The notes under the pieces were generated by a model. The model had not been told where the DNA came from. It worked only from the letters and a program-made list of their open reading frames with translations, and did not search any database. A program made the translations under genes and the position numbers. From Microbacterium sp. TNHR37B (GTDB taxonomy: Bacteria; Actinomycetota; Actinomycetes; Actinomycetales; Microbacteriaceae), in contig NZ_LQGV01000001.1 in the NCBI RefSeq assembly GCF_001620065.1, forward strand, positions 124,001 to 188,000: a DNA stretch of 64,000 nt, written 5' to 3'. The number at the start of each line of letters is the position of its first letter. The stretch's first letter is position 1. This document shows, one piece after another, positions 1 through 8,128 of this stretch.

Positions 1-1
1 C

Positions 2-1267
2 GCCACGTGGCTCATCACGGTCTCGCAGCTCCTGGACAACGCCGCGGTGGCCACGCGGGCGGTCGGAATCCCGAATGAACGTCTGATCGTGCTCGATGGC
101 GCACCGGGGCACCCCGATCTGGCTGGTCTCCTCGCCGAGAGCCACCCCGCGCCCTCGGTGCAGATCGATCCGGCCTCTCACATCGCCGTGCTGCCGTACT
201 CGTCCGGAACGACGGGGACACCGAAGGGGGTGATGCTCACGCATCGCAATCTCGTCGCCAACGTCGAGCAGTGCCGTCCGATCGTGAGCCTCACAGCAGA
301 AGACCGCGTGCTCGCTGTCCTGCCCTTCTTCCACATCTACGGCATGACCATGCTGCTCAATCTCGCGCTGCGTCGTCGTGCGGCTCTCGTCACGATGCCG
401 CGCTTCGTGTTGTCCGACTTTCTCGCCAACATCGAACGCCATCGGTGCACGTTCATCTTCATCGCGCCGCCGATCGCGGTGGCACTGGCCAAGCATCCGT
501 CCGTCGACGATCACGACATGTCATCCGTGCACACGCTGTTCTCCGGTGCGGCGCCGCTGGACGGAGATACGGCCGAGACGGTGGGGCGCCGGCTCGGAGC
601 GCGGATGCTGCAGGGATACGGGATGAGCGAGCTCAGTCCCGTCTCACACGCCATGCCTCACCAGCGGCACGACATCCCCGTCAGTTCTGTCGGAGTGATG
701 CTCCCCAACCAGCAGTGCAAGCTCGTCGACGTGGAGACCGGCGAGGAGATCACAGAGATCGGAGAGGCCGGTCAGACACCGCCCGGCGAGCTCTGGGTCA
801 AGGGTCCGAATGTGATGCTCGGGTATCTGAACCGTCCCGATGCGACGGCAGAGACCCTCGACGGCGAGGGCTTCCTTCACACCGGCGACGTGGCGACCTA
901 CCACGAGGGTGGGTGGTTCACGATCGTGGACAGGGTGAAGGAGCTCATCAAGTACAAGGGGTACCAGATCGCGCCGGCTGAGCTGGAAGCACTCCTGCTC
1001 TCCCATCCCGACATCGCCGATGCAGCCGTGATCGGCGTCCTCGACGACGAGCGGCAGGAGGTGCCGAAGGCCTTCGTCGTCAGGGCCGGGGGTGCGGGGT
1101 TGAGCGAGGCCGACGTGACGGCGTTCGTCGACGAACGCGTGGCGCCCTACAAGAAGATCCGGCGGGTCGAGTTCGTGGACGCCATCCCGAAGTCCGCGTC
1201 CGGAAAGATCCTGCGGAGGGAGCTGCGTCAGGGCGAGACGCACGTGGGGACGCCCGGCCCTCGATGA
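2..1267 (+). CDS. AMP-dependent acyl-CoA ligase, 4-coumarate-CoA ligase-like (5' end outside window)
   Basis: Enzymes of this family activate a carboxylic acid as acyl-AMP and pass it to CoA; the acid cannot be read from the sequence. The open frame runs in from the window edge. The AMP-binding motif SSGTTGTPKGVMLTH lies at 200-244, GYGMSELSP near 614, the conserved Asp in LHTGDVATY near 875, the hinge stretch KGYQIAPAELE near 955 and the C-terminal catalytic Lys in PKSASGKILRREL near 1187. Both the large and small domains are therefore intact; about 421 residues are visible against roughly 530 in the family, so only the N-terminal part is missing. A fatty or aryl acid is equally possible as substrate. 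Confidence 0.9.
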   Translation, partial: ATWLITVSQLLDNAAVATRAVGIPNERLIVLDGAPGHPDLAGLLAESHPAPSVQIDPASHIAVLPYSSGTTGTPKGVMLTHRNLVANVEQCRPIVSLTAEDRVLAVLPFFHIYGMTMLLNLALRRRAALVTMPRFVLSDFLANIERHRCTFIFIAPPIAVALAKHPSVDDHDMSSVHTLFSGAAPLDGDTAETVGRRLGARMLQGYGMSELSPVSHAMPHQRHDIPVSSVGVMLPNQQCKLVDVETGEEITEIGEAGQTPPGELWVKGPNVMLGYLNRPDATAETLDGEGFLHTGDVATYHEGGWFTIVDRVKELIKYKGYQIAPAELEALLLSHPDIADAAVIGVLDDERQEVPKAFVVRAGGAGLSEADVTAFVDERVAPYKKIRRVEFVDAIPKSASGKILRRELRQGETHVGTPGPR

Positions 1268-1353
1268 CGACGGCGAGCCGGTGACGGGGCGACCTGATCG
1301 CTAGGCTGGCGGAGCGGGCGGCCGCGGGTGACGCCCAGACCGGACGGAGAACC

Positions 1354-1761
1354 ATGACGAGATACGCCGACGGAGAACGGATCGGGCGGCGGAGCCTCCG
1401 CTGGGATGCCGTGTACTGCGTCGTGCTGGGAGCGGCCGTGCTGGTGGCAGCGCCGTGGGTGGGCTCGGGCGTGGCGCTTCCCGTCCCGGTGATCGCCGGC
1501 GTCGGAGCCGCCGTGATCGTCTGGGCCGGGCTCGTCGTCGGGCTGCTCCGGCGGCTCCCGCTGCGGATGGCGTTGCGCATCGTGATGGTGGCGAACGTGG
1601 TCGCCGCGGTCGCCGTCGCCTCGGTGTCGGTTGCCGCCGCGACAGGGTTCACGATCCTCGTGGTCCTCGCTGTCGCGGTCGAGGTGGCTCTGTTCGCCGC
1701 GAGTCAGGCGGCGGCCCTCCGCCTCCTGCGGCTGGCACCCGCGGGTGTCGCGTCGCGATGA
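1354..1761 (+). CDS. Small four-helix membrane protein
   Basis: A 135-residue protein with four hydrophobic segments (about residues 20-40, 46-70, 74-95 and 98-125) and an Arg-rich N-terminus, so an integral membrane protein. I do not recognise a named family. The ATG follows GGAGAACC, a usable ribosome binding site, and a -10-like TAGGCT sits at 1302-1307, giving a leader of about 40 bases. Its stop overlaps the start of the next membrane-protein gene (ATGA at 1758-1761), so the two are translationally coupled and probably work together. Confidence 0.7.
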   Translation: MTRYADGERIGRRSLRWDAVYCVVLGAAVLVAAPWVGSGVALPVPVIAGVGAAVIVWAGLVVGLLRRLPLRMALRIVMVANVVAAVAVASVSVAAATGFTILVVLAVAVEVALFAASQAAALRLLRLAPAGVASR

Positions 1762-2273
1762 GCGCCGCCGACGCGGGGGAGAGCGAGTCTCGGGCGCACC
1801 GCGCGTCCGTCCTCAAAGAGCGCATCTACGTCTCTTTCACGACGCTGGCCGTCGTCATCGCACTCCGGGCCCATGACGACCATCCCTCGGCCAGTGTGGC
1901 CCTGGGCACCCTCGCTGTGACGGTGATCGCCACGGTCGTCGCCGTCTACGTCGCCGATGTGCTCAGCCATATGGTCGTCCACGAGGGCCTGCCGCACTCC
2001 GCCGAGCATCGCCGGATCGTCACGAGCACGCTCGGCGCCGCGACGGTCTCACTGCCGCCACTGATCAGCTTGGCGCTGGCCGCGCTCGGCCTCTACTCGG
2101 CAGCCGCCGGCCTGGTGGCCGCGATGGTGTTGACGATCGCGACTCTGGCTGCCGTCGGGGTTCTCGCGGTGCGAAAGCTGGCGCTGCCGCGAGGCCAGCG
2201 GATCGCGATTCTCGTCGGCGAAGTCGCCCTCGCCACCGTGGTCATCGCCCTCGAGCTGCTCGCACATCGATAG
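1758..2273 (+). CDS. Integral membrane protein, coupled to the upstream membrane protein
   Basis: A 171-residue protein starting at the ATG that overlaps the upstream stop by four bases. An N-terminal soluble part with HRASVLKERIYVSF is followed by about four hydrophobic segments; a conserved-looking ADVLSHMVVHEGLPHS stretch with His residues lies after the second segment. It looks like the small VIT-type or DUF-type membrane proteins seen in actinobacteria, but I cannot assign a function. The coupling with the preceding gene suggests a two-component membrane assembly. Confidence 0.7.
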   Translation: MSAADAGESESRAHRASVLKERIYVSFTTLAVVIALRAHDDHPSASVALGTLAVTVIATVVAVYVADVLSHMVVHEGLPHSAEHRRIVTSTLGAATVSLPPLISLALAALGLYSAAAGLVAAMVLTIATLAAVGVLAVRKLALPRGQRIAILVGEVALATVVIALELLAHR

Positions 2274-2447
2274 GCAGCGCTTCTCGGCCTGCGTCGCGGG
2301 CTCGCTCGCCGTGGCCGGGACCCCTGGCCGCATAGACCGATTTCACGGCGCACGCCGCCGACGCGCGAGTCGCTCGCGACATAGGGTGAAGCGAAGAGCA
2401 GTCCCGCGCGCACGCCCCCGCTCGCTGCGCGCAGATCCGAGGCAGAC

Positions 2448-2646
2448 GTGGCCGTTCCACAGACACGCGAACAACTCCTCGCCGCGATCGAGAAGACCTT
2501 TTGAGAGTCGAAGCGACGAGGAGCTCTACGGGGCGCCGTGGTATCGCACGTGGACGATGGGGCGGATGATCTCCTTCAACACGTCCTCGCCGTATGCCAA
2601 CGCGCGCGGCCGCCTGCGCGCGTGGCTCCGCGAGCGCGCTCGATAG
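2448..2646 (+). pseudogene. Remnant of a ClbS/DfsB (DUF1706) four-helix-bundle gene
   Basis: Both ends of a ClbS/DfsB-family protein are recognisable but the middle is gone. From a GTG at 2448 the frame reads VAVPQTREQLLAAIEKTF, the usual family N-terminus, and hits TGA at 2502. From 2503, in another frame, it reads SDEELYGAPWYRTWTMG and ends in ISFNTSSPYANARGRLR at the usual C-terminus, stopping at 2646. A family member has about 170 residues; roughly 100 codons were deleted, with a frameshift at the join near 2500. ClbS is a self-resistance hydrolase for colibactin; the function of most relatives is not known. The gene must be inactive here. Confidence 0.8.
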
Positions 2647-2655
2647 CCTGGTCGG

Positions 2656-3234
2656 GTGGAGATCCGCCTGACCGACCCGACCGACCTCCCTCTCGCAGCC
2701 GATGTCCTGGCCGACGCGTTCCGGGACTACGCGTGGACGCGTTACATCATTCCCGAAGAGGCATATGACGATCGCCTGCGCGCACTCCAGCTGCTGTATC
2801 TGGAGTACGCCAACGACCACGGGCTCGTCGGCATCGCCGCAGGCAAGGACGGCGAGGTCGACGGAGTGATCGCGCTCGTGGCTCCCGGAGCGCCGGATCC
2901 CGCGCCCGAGGCGGTGCGGCGGGTGGTCGAACTCCACGGCGACCGCATCGACCGGCTCTCTCACGCCTCCGAGGTCGATGCGCAGGCGTGGCGCCTGGAG
3001 ACCCTCGGGGTCCGAAGGTCGCGACAGGGCGCCGGCCTCGCCTCAGCGCTGCTGAGCTTCGCCGACTCCCTCGTCGCCGTGCGGGGAGGCGGACCCGTGA
3101 CGCTGGAGACGTCCGATCCCCGCAATGTGCGGTTGTACGAGCGTCACGGGTTCGGTGTCGTCTCGCACGAACCGGCATCGAGGCGACCGCCGGTGTGGCG
3201 GATGCGCGCAGTCATCGACGCGGACCGACCCTGA
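2656..3234 (+). CDS. GNAT-family N-acetyltransferase
   Basis: A 192-residue acetyltransferase. The acetyl-CoA-binding motif A is visible as LGVRRSRQGAGLASALL (about residues 116-132, R-Q-G-A-G-L), and the motif B region as SDPRNVRLYERHGFGVV. The acceptor substrate is unknown. The GTG at 2656 is chosen because a -10-like TAGCCT lies at 2644-2649, six bases before it, which fits a leaderless transcript; there is no ribosome binding site. The last four codons and the stop lie in the first copy of a 20-base triplicated repeat. Confidence 0.85.
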   Translation: MEIRLTDPTDLPLAADVLADAFRDYAWTRYIIPEEAYDDRLRALQLLYLEYANDHGLVGIAAGKDGEVDGVIALVAPGAPDPAPEAVRRVVELHGDRIDRLSHASEVDAQAWRLETLGVRRSRQGAGLASALLSFADSLVAVRGGGPVTLETSDPRNVRLYERHGFGVVSHEPASRRPPVWRMRAVIDADRP

Positions 3235-3280
3235 CCCGCGCGGACCGACCCTGACCCGCGCGGACCGACCCTGACCCGCG
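3221..3280. repeat. Three perfect tandem copies of a 20-base unit
   Basis: The unit CGGACCGACCCTGACCCGCG occurs at 3221-3240, 3241-3260 and 3261-3280 without mismatch. The first copy contains the last codons and TGA stop of the acetyltransferase gene, so the two further copies look like duplications of the gene's own 3' end into the spacer before the convergent lipoprotein gene. Copy number is likely to vary between strains. Confidence 0.95.
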
Positions 3281-3299
3281 CCCCGACCTGGCGCTCCCG

Positions 3300-3944
3300 T
3301 CAGGACGCCTGGGCCATCATTCCGACGAGCGCATCCGCGACGTCTTGCGGAGTGAGAGTCGCGAACTGCTTCTCGTCGAGGGAGTTGATCTCCAGAGTGA
3401 CGATGGTGTCGCTGTCCTCGTCGTGGTACAGCGCCTGGTACCTGCCCTGCGGGTTGGTCGGGTACCACCGGGTGAGCACCCATAGGTCGAGCTTTCCGGA
3501 CGTGACCTCGGTCACGGTGTTCTCCTGCACGCGAGAGCTCTTCTGGGTACGGAACTGCTCCACGGTGGTCGCTACGGCCTCGGCCGACGCGGCCTGGATC
3601 AGCTGGAGCTCGCCGGCGTAGGCGTCAGGTTTCCACAGACTGCAGATGTAGCGGTATCCCGACGCGTCGTCGCCGAACGGCCCCCACCCCGAGTCCGTGA
3701 ACGTCCCCGTCTCATCGAGGATCTCCGGCGGACTGTCGGCCAGCAGGCACTTCCCGCGCGACATCACCGGTGTGCCGCTCTGGTGCCCGGCGGAGGAGGG
3801 CCAGCCCTCAGCGGTGGTGGTGCGCCACGGCTCGGGGACTCCCGTCACGCTGCCGGGATCGACACCGGGTGACGCGGTGCAGGCGGAGACCAGCAGGACG
3901 AGGGGAAGGGATGCGGCAGCAGCCCAGGAGGTTTTCCGTCGCAT
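3300..3944 (-). CDS. Secreted lipoprotein of unknown function
   Basis: A 214-residue protein with a lipoprotein signal: positive N-terminus MRRKTSWAAAAS, hydrophobic core and lipobox LVSAC, giving a lipidated Cys at residue 22. The mature part contains paired Cys residues (GKCLLAD and YICSLWK) that could form a disulfide, and no recognisable enzyme motif. On its strand TAGAGT (3953-3958) stands eight bases before the ATG, so it is probably leaderless. It is convergent with the acetyltransferase and lies downstream of the acyltransferase-3 gene with only six bases between them, so the two could also share a transcript. Confidence 0.75.
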   Translation of the reverse strand: MRRKTSWAAAASLPLVLLVSACTASPGVDPGSVTGVPEPWRTTTAEGWPSSAGHQSGTPVMSRGKCLLADSPPEILDETGTFTDSGWGPFGDDASGYRYICSLWKPDAYAGELQLIQAASAEAVATTVEQFRTQKSSRVQENTVTEVTSGKLDLWVLTRWYPTNPQGRYQALYHDEDSDTIVTLEINSLDEKQFATLTPQDVADALVGMMAQAS

Positions 3945-3950
3945 GAGCGT

Positions 3951-5273
3951 TCACTCTACCCAGGCCAGTGCCCGCGATCGTCGCGGCCGACGAGCCTGGC
4001 TGAGGGCCAGGAGGAGGAGACCGGTCCCGATGAGCGCGGTCATGACGGTGGTGCCGCCCGCGAGGAGGAGGACGACGGCGACGATCCCCGAGAGTGCGGC
4101 CCGTGCCGCCCGCTGCGGCGATGAGGTCACGCGCGGCAGCCGTCGGCGTTCGACCGCCGAGACCGCGACGGCGATCAGGGCGGTGCCGACCACCACTCCG
4201 GCCCACCAGAGGGGACGCGTCAGCCACCACTGCGGAGTCGAGGGAGAGGGAAGCACCATGCCGAAGTGCATTCCGGCCAGCGCGAGCCCGCCCGCGAGGC
4301 TCAGGACGACGGGCATGTGCCACAGATAGATCGTCATGGAGCGGGCGTTGACGAAGTCGCTGAACGCGGCGACGCGGCGGCGGGCGCTCACCCGCCCGAG
4401 CGCACCGCGTGCGAGCGACAGCACGGCCGTCTGCGCGACACCGAGGAGGAGGAGAGCGGCGGTGGGCGGATTGAGGTTCTCGAACAGGTCGGGGGAGTAG
4501 ACGTTCGTCGAGACGAGCGCCGCGAGCACTCCCGCCGCGCCCACCGCGCTCCCCCAGCGCACGCGCTGGGGGAGCGCGTCGATGCGGCCGTCGGCGAGGA
4601 AGAAGCCGATCTGCTGCAGGGTCAGCCAGACGAACGCGAGGTTGAGGAAGCCGATCGCGTCGATCCCGAGGGTTGCGCGCGCCACGTCCACGAGCACAGC
4701 GCTCGCGGCCAGCGCGCCGAGAGTCGCCACCGGCGCCGAACGATGCGCACGGTGCAGCGCGGGCAGGAGCGCCTGACACAGCAGAAACGCCCCGAGGAAC
4801 CAGAGCGGCTGGGCGAAGCGGAACCCCGCGACCGCGACGATCTCGGGATCGACACCCGCGACAGACAGGGCGGCCAGCGCGGCGCCGACCACCGCGACGA
4901 CCAGCGCCGCCGGGAGCAAGAGGCGTTGCACCCGCCCCGCCACGAACCCGGTGCCGTCGCCGCCGCGAGCGCGGAGTGCGCCGAGACCGAGGGACCCGGC
5001 GAACCCGCCGATGACGAAGAACACCGGCATGATCTGAACCACCCAGGTCAGCGGCGCGAACCACGCGGCGCCATCGGCGGCGTTGAGAAAGACCGGCCCG
5101 GTGTCCTCCAGGACGACGCCGGCCATCAGCGCATGCAGCAGCACGACCACGACGACGCAGCCGGCGCGCACGAGGTCGATCCCGCGATCGCGACCCGCCG
5201 GGGCGGATGCGGGAGCCGGTCGCCGCGGAGTCGCGACCACGACGGTGCAGGCGATGGGATGGGCGACGGTCAT
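3951..5273 (-). CDS. Acyltransferase-3 family membrane protein
   Basis: A 440-residue multi-spanning membrane protein of the acyltransferase-3 family (OafA/OpgC type), which moves acyl groups onto extracellular carbohydrates or other envelope molecules. Family features: RGIDLVRAGCVVVVVLLHAL near residue 29 with the conserved His, VVQIMPVFFVIGGF near residue 80, and RSMTIYLWHMPVV near residue 313; ten or more hydrophobic segments follow each other. The acceptor is unknown. The ATG is preceded by a very good Shine-Dalgarno GAGGAGG five bases upstream, but that site is locked in a ten-base-pair hairpin (separate entry), so translation is likely to be controlled. Confidence 0.85.
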   Translation of the reverse strand: MTVAHPIACTVVVATPRRPAPASAPAGRDRGIDLVRAGCVVVVVLLHALMAGVVLEDTGPVFLNAADGAAWFAPLTWVVQIMPVFFVIGGFAGSLGLGALRARGGDGTGFVAGRVQRLLLPAALVVAVVGAALAALSVAGVDPEIVAVAGFRFAQPLWFLGAFLLCQALLPALHRAHRSAPVATLGALAASAVLVDVARATLGIDAIGFLNLAFVWLTLQQIGFFLADGRIDALPQRVRWGSAVGAAGVLAALVSTNVYSPDLFENLNPPTAALLLLGVAQTAVLSLARGALGRVSARRRVAAFSDFVNARSMTIYLWHMPVVLSLAGGLALAGMHFGMVLPSPSTPQWWLTRPLWWAGVVVGTALIAVAVSAVERRRLPRVTSSPQRAARAALSGIVAVVLLLAGGTTVMTALIGTGLLLLALSQARRPRRSRALAWVE

Positions 5274-5278
5274 GGAGT

Positions 5279-5303
5279 CCTCCTCGGGTGGCTCCCGAGG
5301 AGG
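5279..5303 (-). promoter_or_regulatory. Hairpin that buries the Shine-Dalgarno of the acyltransferase-3 gene
   Basis: On the minus strand the leader reads CCTCCTCGGG, a five-base loop AGCCA, then CCCGAGGAGG, followed by ACTCC and the ATG at 5273. The two arms pair perfectly over ten bases (5303-5294 with 5288-5279), and the 3' arm contains the whole Shine-Dalgarno sequence. No U-tract follows, and it sits directly before a start codon, so a translational control element is a better reading than a terminator for the upstream kinase operon. Confidence 0.7.
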
Positions 5304-5370
5304 TTATGGAAACGGTCGCACCCGGGGCATCACCCCGAGGTCTTGCGCCGCCCCCTACCGGGGAGGGAGA

Positions 5371-6045
5371 TCACCCCGCGGCAGGCTCGGCCAGTCCGCT
5401 GTCGTACGCGAAGATCACGGCCTGCACGCGGTCCCGCGCTCCGATCTTGCCCAGCACCTTGCCGACGTGGGTCTTGACGGTCTGCTCGGCGATGAAGAGC
5501 GTGCGGGCGATCTCGCTGTTGGACATGCCCTTGCCGAGGAGGACGAGGACCTCTCGCTCTCGTTCGGTGAGGGTCGACAGGGCCTGGGTAGCCCGGGTGA
5601 CGCGGGGCTTCTGGGCGGCGAACTGGGCGATCATCCGACGCGTCACCCGCGGCGAGAGGAGTGCCTCGCCCGCGGCGATCACGCGGACGGCCTGGACGAG
5701 CTCCTCGGGCAGGGCGTCCTTGAGGAGGAACCCGCTGGCCCCGGCTTGGAGCGCGTCGTACACGTAGTCGTCGATGTCGAACGTCGTGAGCATCAGGATG
5801 CGCGGCACGTGTGCGGCGGGATATCCGGGCCCGAGGATGTGGCGTGTCGCGGCGATGCCGTCCATCTCGGGCATCCGCACGTCCATCAGGATCACATCGG
5901 GGTCGAGTCGGGCCGACAGAGCGACGGCCTCGGACCCGTCGGAGGCCTGCCCCACGACGCGGATCCCTTCGTGGGCGTCCAAGAGCGCCGCGAACCCGGC
6001 GCGGACCATCGCCTGGTCGTCGGCGATCAGCACCGTGATCGTCAT
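5371..6045 (-). CDS. NarL/LuxR-family response regulator
   Basis: A 224-residue response regulator. The receiver domain shows the acidic pair in LIADDQAMVRAGF, the phospho-acceptor Asp in DVILMDVRMPEMDG (about residue 54) and the conserved Lys in FLLKDALPEE; a LuxR-type helix-turn-helix follows with LTEREREVLVLLGKGMSN and TVKTHVGKVLGKIG. The ATG at 6045 shares one base with the stop of the upstream kinase gene (TGATG), so the pair is translationally coupled. It should bind DNA when phosphorylated by that kinase; the target genes are not evident, although the hairpin-controlled acyltransferase gene lies next downstream. Confidence 0.93.
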   Translation of the reverse strand: MTITVLIADDQAMVRAGFAALLDAHEGIRVVGQASDGSEAVALSARLDPDVILMDVRMPEMDGIAATRHILGPGYPAAHVPRILMLTTFDIDDYVYDALQAGASGFLLKDALPEELVQAVRVIAAGEALLSPRVTRRMIAQFAAQKPRVTRATQALSTLTEREREVLVLLGKGMSNSEIARTLFIAEQTVKTHVGKVLGKIGARDRVQAVIFAYDSGLAEPAAG

Positions 6046-7286
6046 CACATCTCCTCTGCGGCGCGCGCCAGGGGGAGGACGGCGGCCACCGTCCATCCTC
6101 CGGCAGGATCGGCGGCGGCGCTGAGCGTGCCGTCGAGAAGGGCCACCCGCTCGTGCATGCCGCGCAATCCGTGACCTGCGGTGCGACGCGGGTCGGCGGC
6201 GTGGACGGCGGGCGAAGGGGAGTCGCGGCGGGGCTCCGTCGAGCCGGAGTCGTGGACGCGCACGGCCAGCGCGTCATCGCCCCGGCGGAGCGACACCTCG
6301 ATCGCGGATCCGGGGGCGTGGCGCACGGCGTTGCTCAGCGCCTCCTGAACGATCCGGAAGCCGGTCACCTCGACGCCGGAGGGAACCATCTCCGAGACCC
6401 CCTCCATCGTCAGACTCACGCGCACCCCCGTGCGGCGGACGCCGTCGACGAGGGCGGGGATGTCCGACAGGCGAGGGACGGGCGAGAGCGCCGCGGTGTC
6501 CTCCTCGGTTCGCAAGACGCCCAGCAGATGCCGCATCTCCGCGAGGGAGGTGCGCGCGGTGGCGGCGATGTCGTCGAACTCCGAGGCGACCGGCTCCGGC
6601 AGTTCCGGAAGACGGTAGCGCGCCGTCGACGCCTGCACCTGGATGACCGACAGGCTGTGGGCGACGACGTCGTGGAGTTCGCGTGCGACCCGGCTGCGCT
6701 CCTCCACGAGTTCGCGGCGGGCCTGCTCCTGCGCGGTGAGTTCGCGGGAGCGGACGAGTTCGGCGCCGACACGGATACGCGCCGCGATCAACACCCCCAC
6801 CAGGAGCGCCGCCGCCGTCACCGACGCCGTGACGATGAGATTAGCGGTGGCGGCTCCCACGCTGACGGCATCGGGGAAGATCCAGACCAGCACGAGGGCG
6901 CCCGCGTTGCTGACGCTCCACGTGAGCACGCCCCAGCGCCAGTCGTGGCGGATCGTGAGTACCAGCAGCATCAGGACGAAGGCGAGCGTGGCCGCCACCG
7001 ACCACGGCCATGGCCAGGACGGATCTCGATCGGGAGAGGCCGACCACGGCAATGCGAAGGCGGCGACGCAGAACGCCACGACCGCGGTACGGGGCCGGCT
7101 GACCGCCACGAGGGGAGCGGCGCAGAGCGCTGCGCCGAGGATCATCGCCGCGGGAAGCACCGTGCCGGAGAAGACCGCCTGCAGCGGCACCAGCACGCTG
7201 AACAGGGCGACGGCGGCGAGGGCGAGAAGGCTCAGCCACACCGTTCGGCGATCGGCGCGGCGCTTTCGAGGAGTCATCGCCGGCAT
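6045..7286 (-). CDS. Sensor histidine kinase of the HisKA_3 (NarX/DesK-like) type
   Basis: A 413-residue membrane kinase. The first 150 or so residues contain five to six hydrophobic segments with short loops and no extracellular sensor domain, so it probably senses something in the membrane. The dimerisation helix carries the phospho-accepting His in RSRVARELHDVVAHSLSV (about residue 212), and the ATPase domain has SNAVRHA (N box) and GHGLRGMHERVALLDG (G box). The ATG at 7286 has AGGAG five bases upstream. It follows the DedA gene after five bases and overlaps the response regulator, giving a DedA-kinase-regulator operon that suggests an envelope-stress or membrane-lipid response. Confidence 0.92.
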   Translation of the reverse strand: MPAMTPRKRRADRRTVWLSLLALAAVALFSVLVPLQAVFSGTVLPAAMILGAALCAAPLVAVSRPRTAVVAFCVAAFALPWSASPDRDPSWPWPWSVAATLAFVLMLLVLTIRHDWRWGVLTWSVSNAGALVLVWIFPDAVSVGAATANLIVTASVTAAALLVGVLIAARIRVGAELVRSRELTAQEQARRELVEERSRVARELHDVVAHSLSVIQVQASTARYRLPELPEPVASEFDDIAATARTSLAEMRHLLGVLRTEEDTAALSPVPRLSDIPALVDGVRRTGVRVSLTMEGVSEMVPSGVEVTGFRIVQEALSNAVRHAPGSAIEVSLRRGDDALAVRVHDSGSTEPRRDSPSPAVHAADPRRTAGHGLRGMHERVALLDGTLSAAADPAGGWTVAAVLPLARAAEEM

Positions 7287-7291
7287 GTCTC

Positions 7292-8035
7292 CTAGTGTGT
7301 CCCACCGGGCGACGAGCCGTGCGCGGTCGCGGGCGCTGCGCGCGCGGCCGCGACCGCGAGGGGTGCGTCGACGGCGGCGACGTCCGCGGCGCTGGCGGCG
7401 GGGTCTCCCGTGCCCCTCTCGTTGCCGGCGGCAGCCGCTCGTCGCCGGCGGCGGAGGACGACCGTCCGATCGACGGCTAGCCCGACCGTGAGGGCGGCGA
7501 CGATCGCCAGCGCCGCGCTCAGCACTGGTTGGTCACCCAGCCACGAGGCGGCCAGCACGCCGATCGCGGCGCTGGATGCCGCCCACCCGATGGCGGCGAC
7601 GCCGCTCAGCGGAACGAACCGGCGTCGCGGATATCGCACGGCGCCCGCCGACATGTTGACCGCGACGCGGCCGACCGGGATGTACCGCGCGCCCAGGATG
7701 AGGACGGCGCCGCGTTCATCCAGGGTCTGCCGCGCGCGAGCGAACACCGCCGCCACCTTCGGCCTCCGCATCCACCGGAACCGCGTCGTCCCCATCGCGC
7801 GGCCCAGGGTGTATGCGATGTTGTCACCGATCATCGCTCCCGCCGCGGCCACGAGGCACAGCAGCACGAGCTGCGGGAACGAACCCGTCGAGACGGCCAC
7901 CGCCGCCGCGGCGACCAGCACCGTCTCGCTGGGGACCGGCGGGAAGAACCCGTCGATCACCGCGGCGGCGAACAGCACGAGCAGGAGCCACGGCGATGCC
8001 GCGGCGGCGGTGATGAATGCGTTGACGACCTCCAC
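7292..8035 (-). CDS. DedA/SNARE-associated family membrane protein
   Basis: A 247-residue DedA-family protein; members act in undecaprenyl-phosphate or phospholipid recycling across the membrane. Family signatures: FFPPVPSETVLVAAA near residue 30, GDNIAYTLGRAMG near residue 71, and GARYIPVGRVAVNMSAGAV near residue 119 with the conserved Arg residues. The C-terminal 50 residues are Ala-rich and probably disordered. The GTG at 8035 stands six bases after TAGCGT (8042-8047, minus strand), fitting a leaderless start. It is first in an operon with a two-component system. Confidence 0.88.
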   Translation of the reverse strand: MEVVNAFITAAAASPWLLLVLFAAAVIDGFFPPVPSETVLVAAAAVAVSTGSFPQLVLLCLVAAAGAMIGDNIAYTLGRAMGTTRFRWMRRPKVAAVFARARQTLDERGAVLILGARYIPVGRVAVNMSAGAVRYPRRRFVPLSGVAAIGWAASSAAIGVLAASWLGDQPVLSAALAIVAALTVGLAVDRTVVLRRRRRAAAAGNERGTGDPAASAADVAAVDAPLAVAAARAAPATAHGSSPGGTH

Positions 8036-8128
8036 CCCTCGACGCTAGGAATCGGGAGCGGCCCTCCACATCGCTCGCAGGTATCGACCGTGTCGTTCTC
8101 GCGGGTGATTCCCCGCTGCGGCGCGGCC

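Noticed and set aside
3221..3280. CRISPR array or start of one
   Set aside because: The copies are head-to-tail without spacers.
5279..5303. Terminator of the kinase-regulator operon
   Set aside because: The stem overlaps the Shine-Dalgarno and ends five bases before an ATG with no T-run; a translational element is more likely, though dual use is possible.
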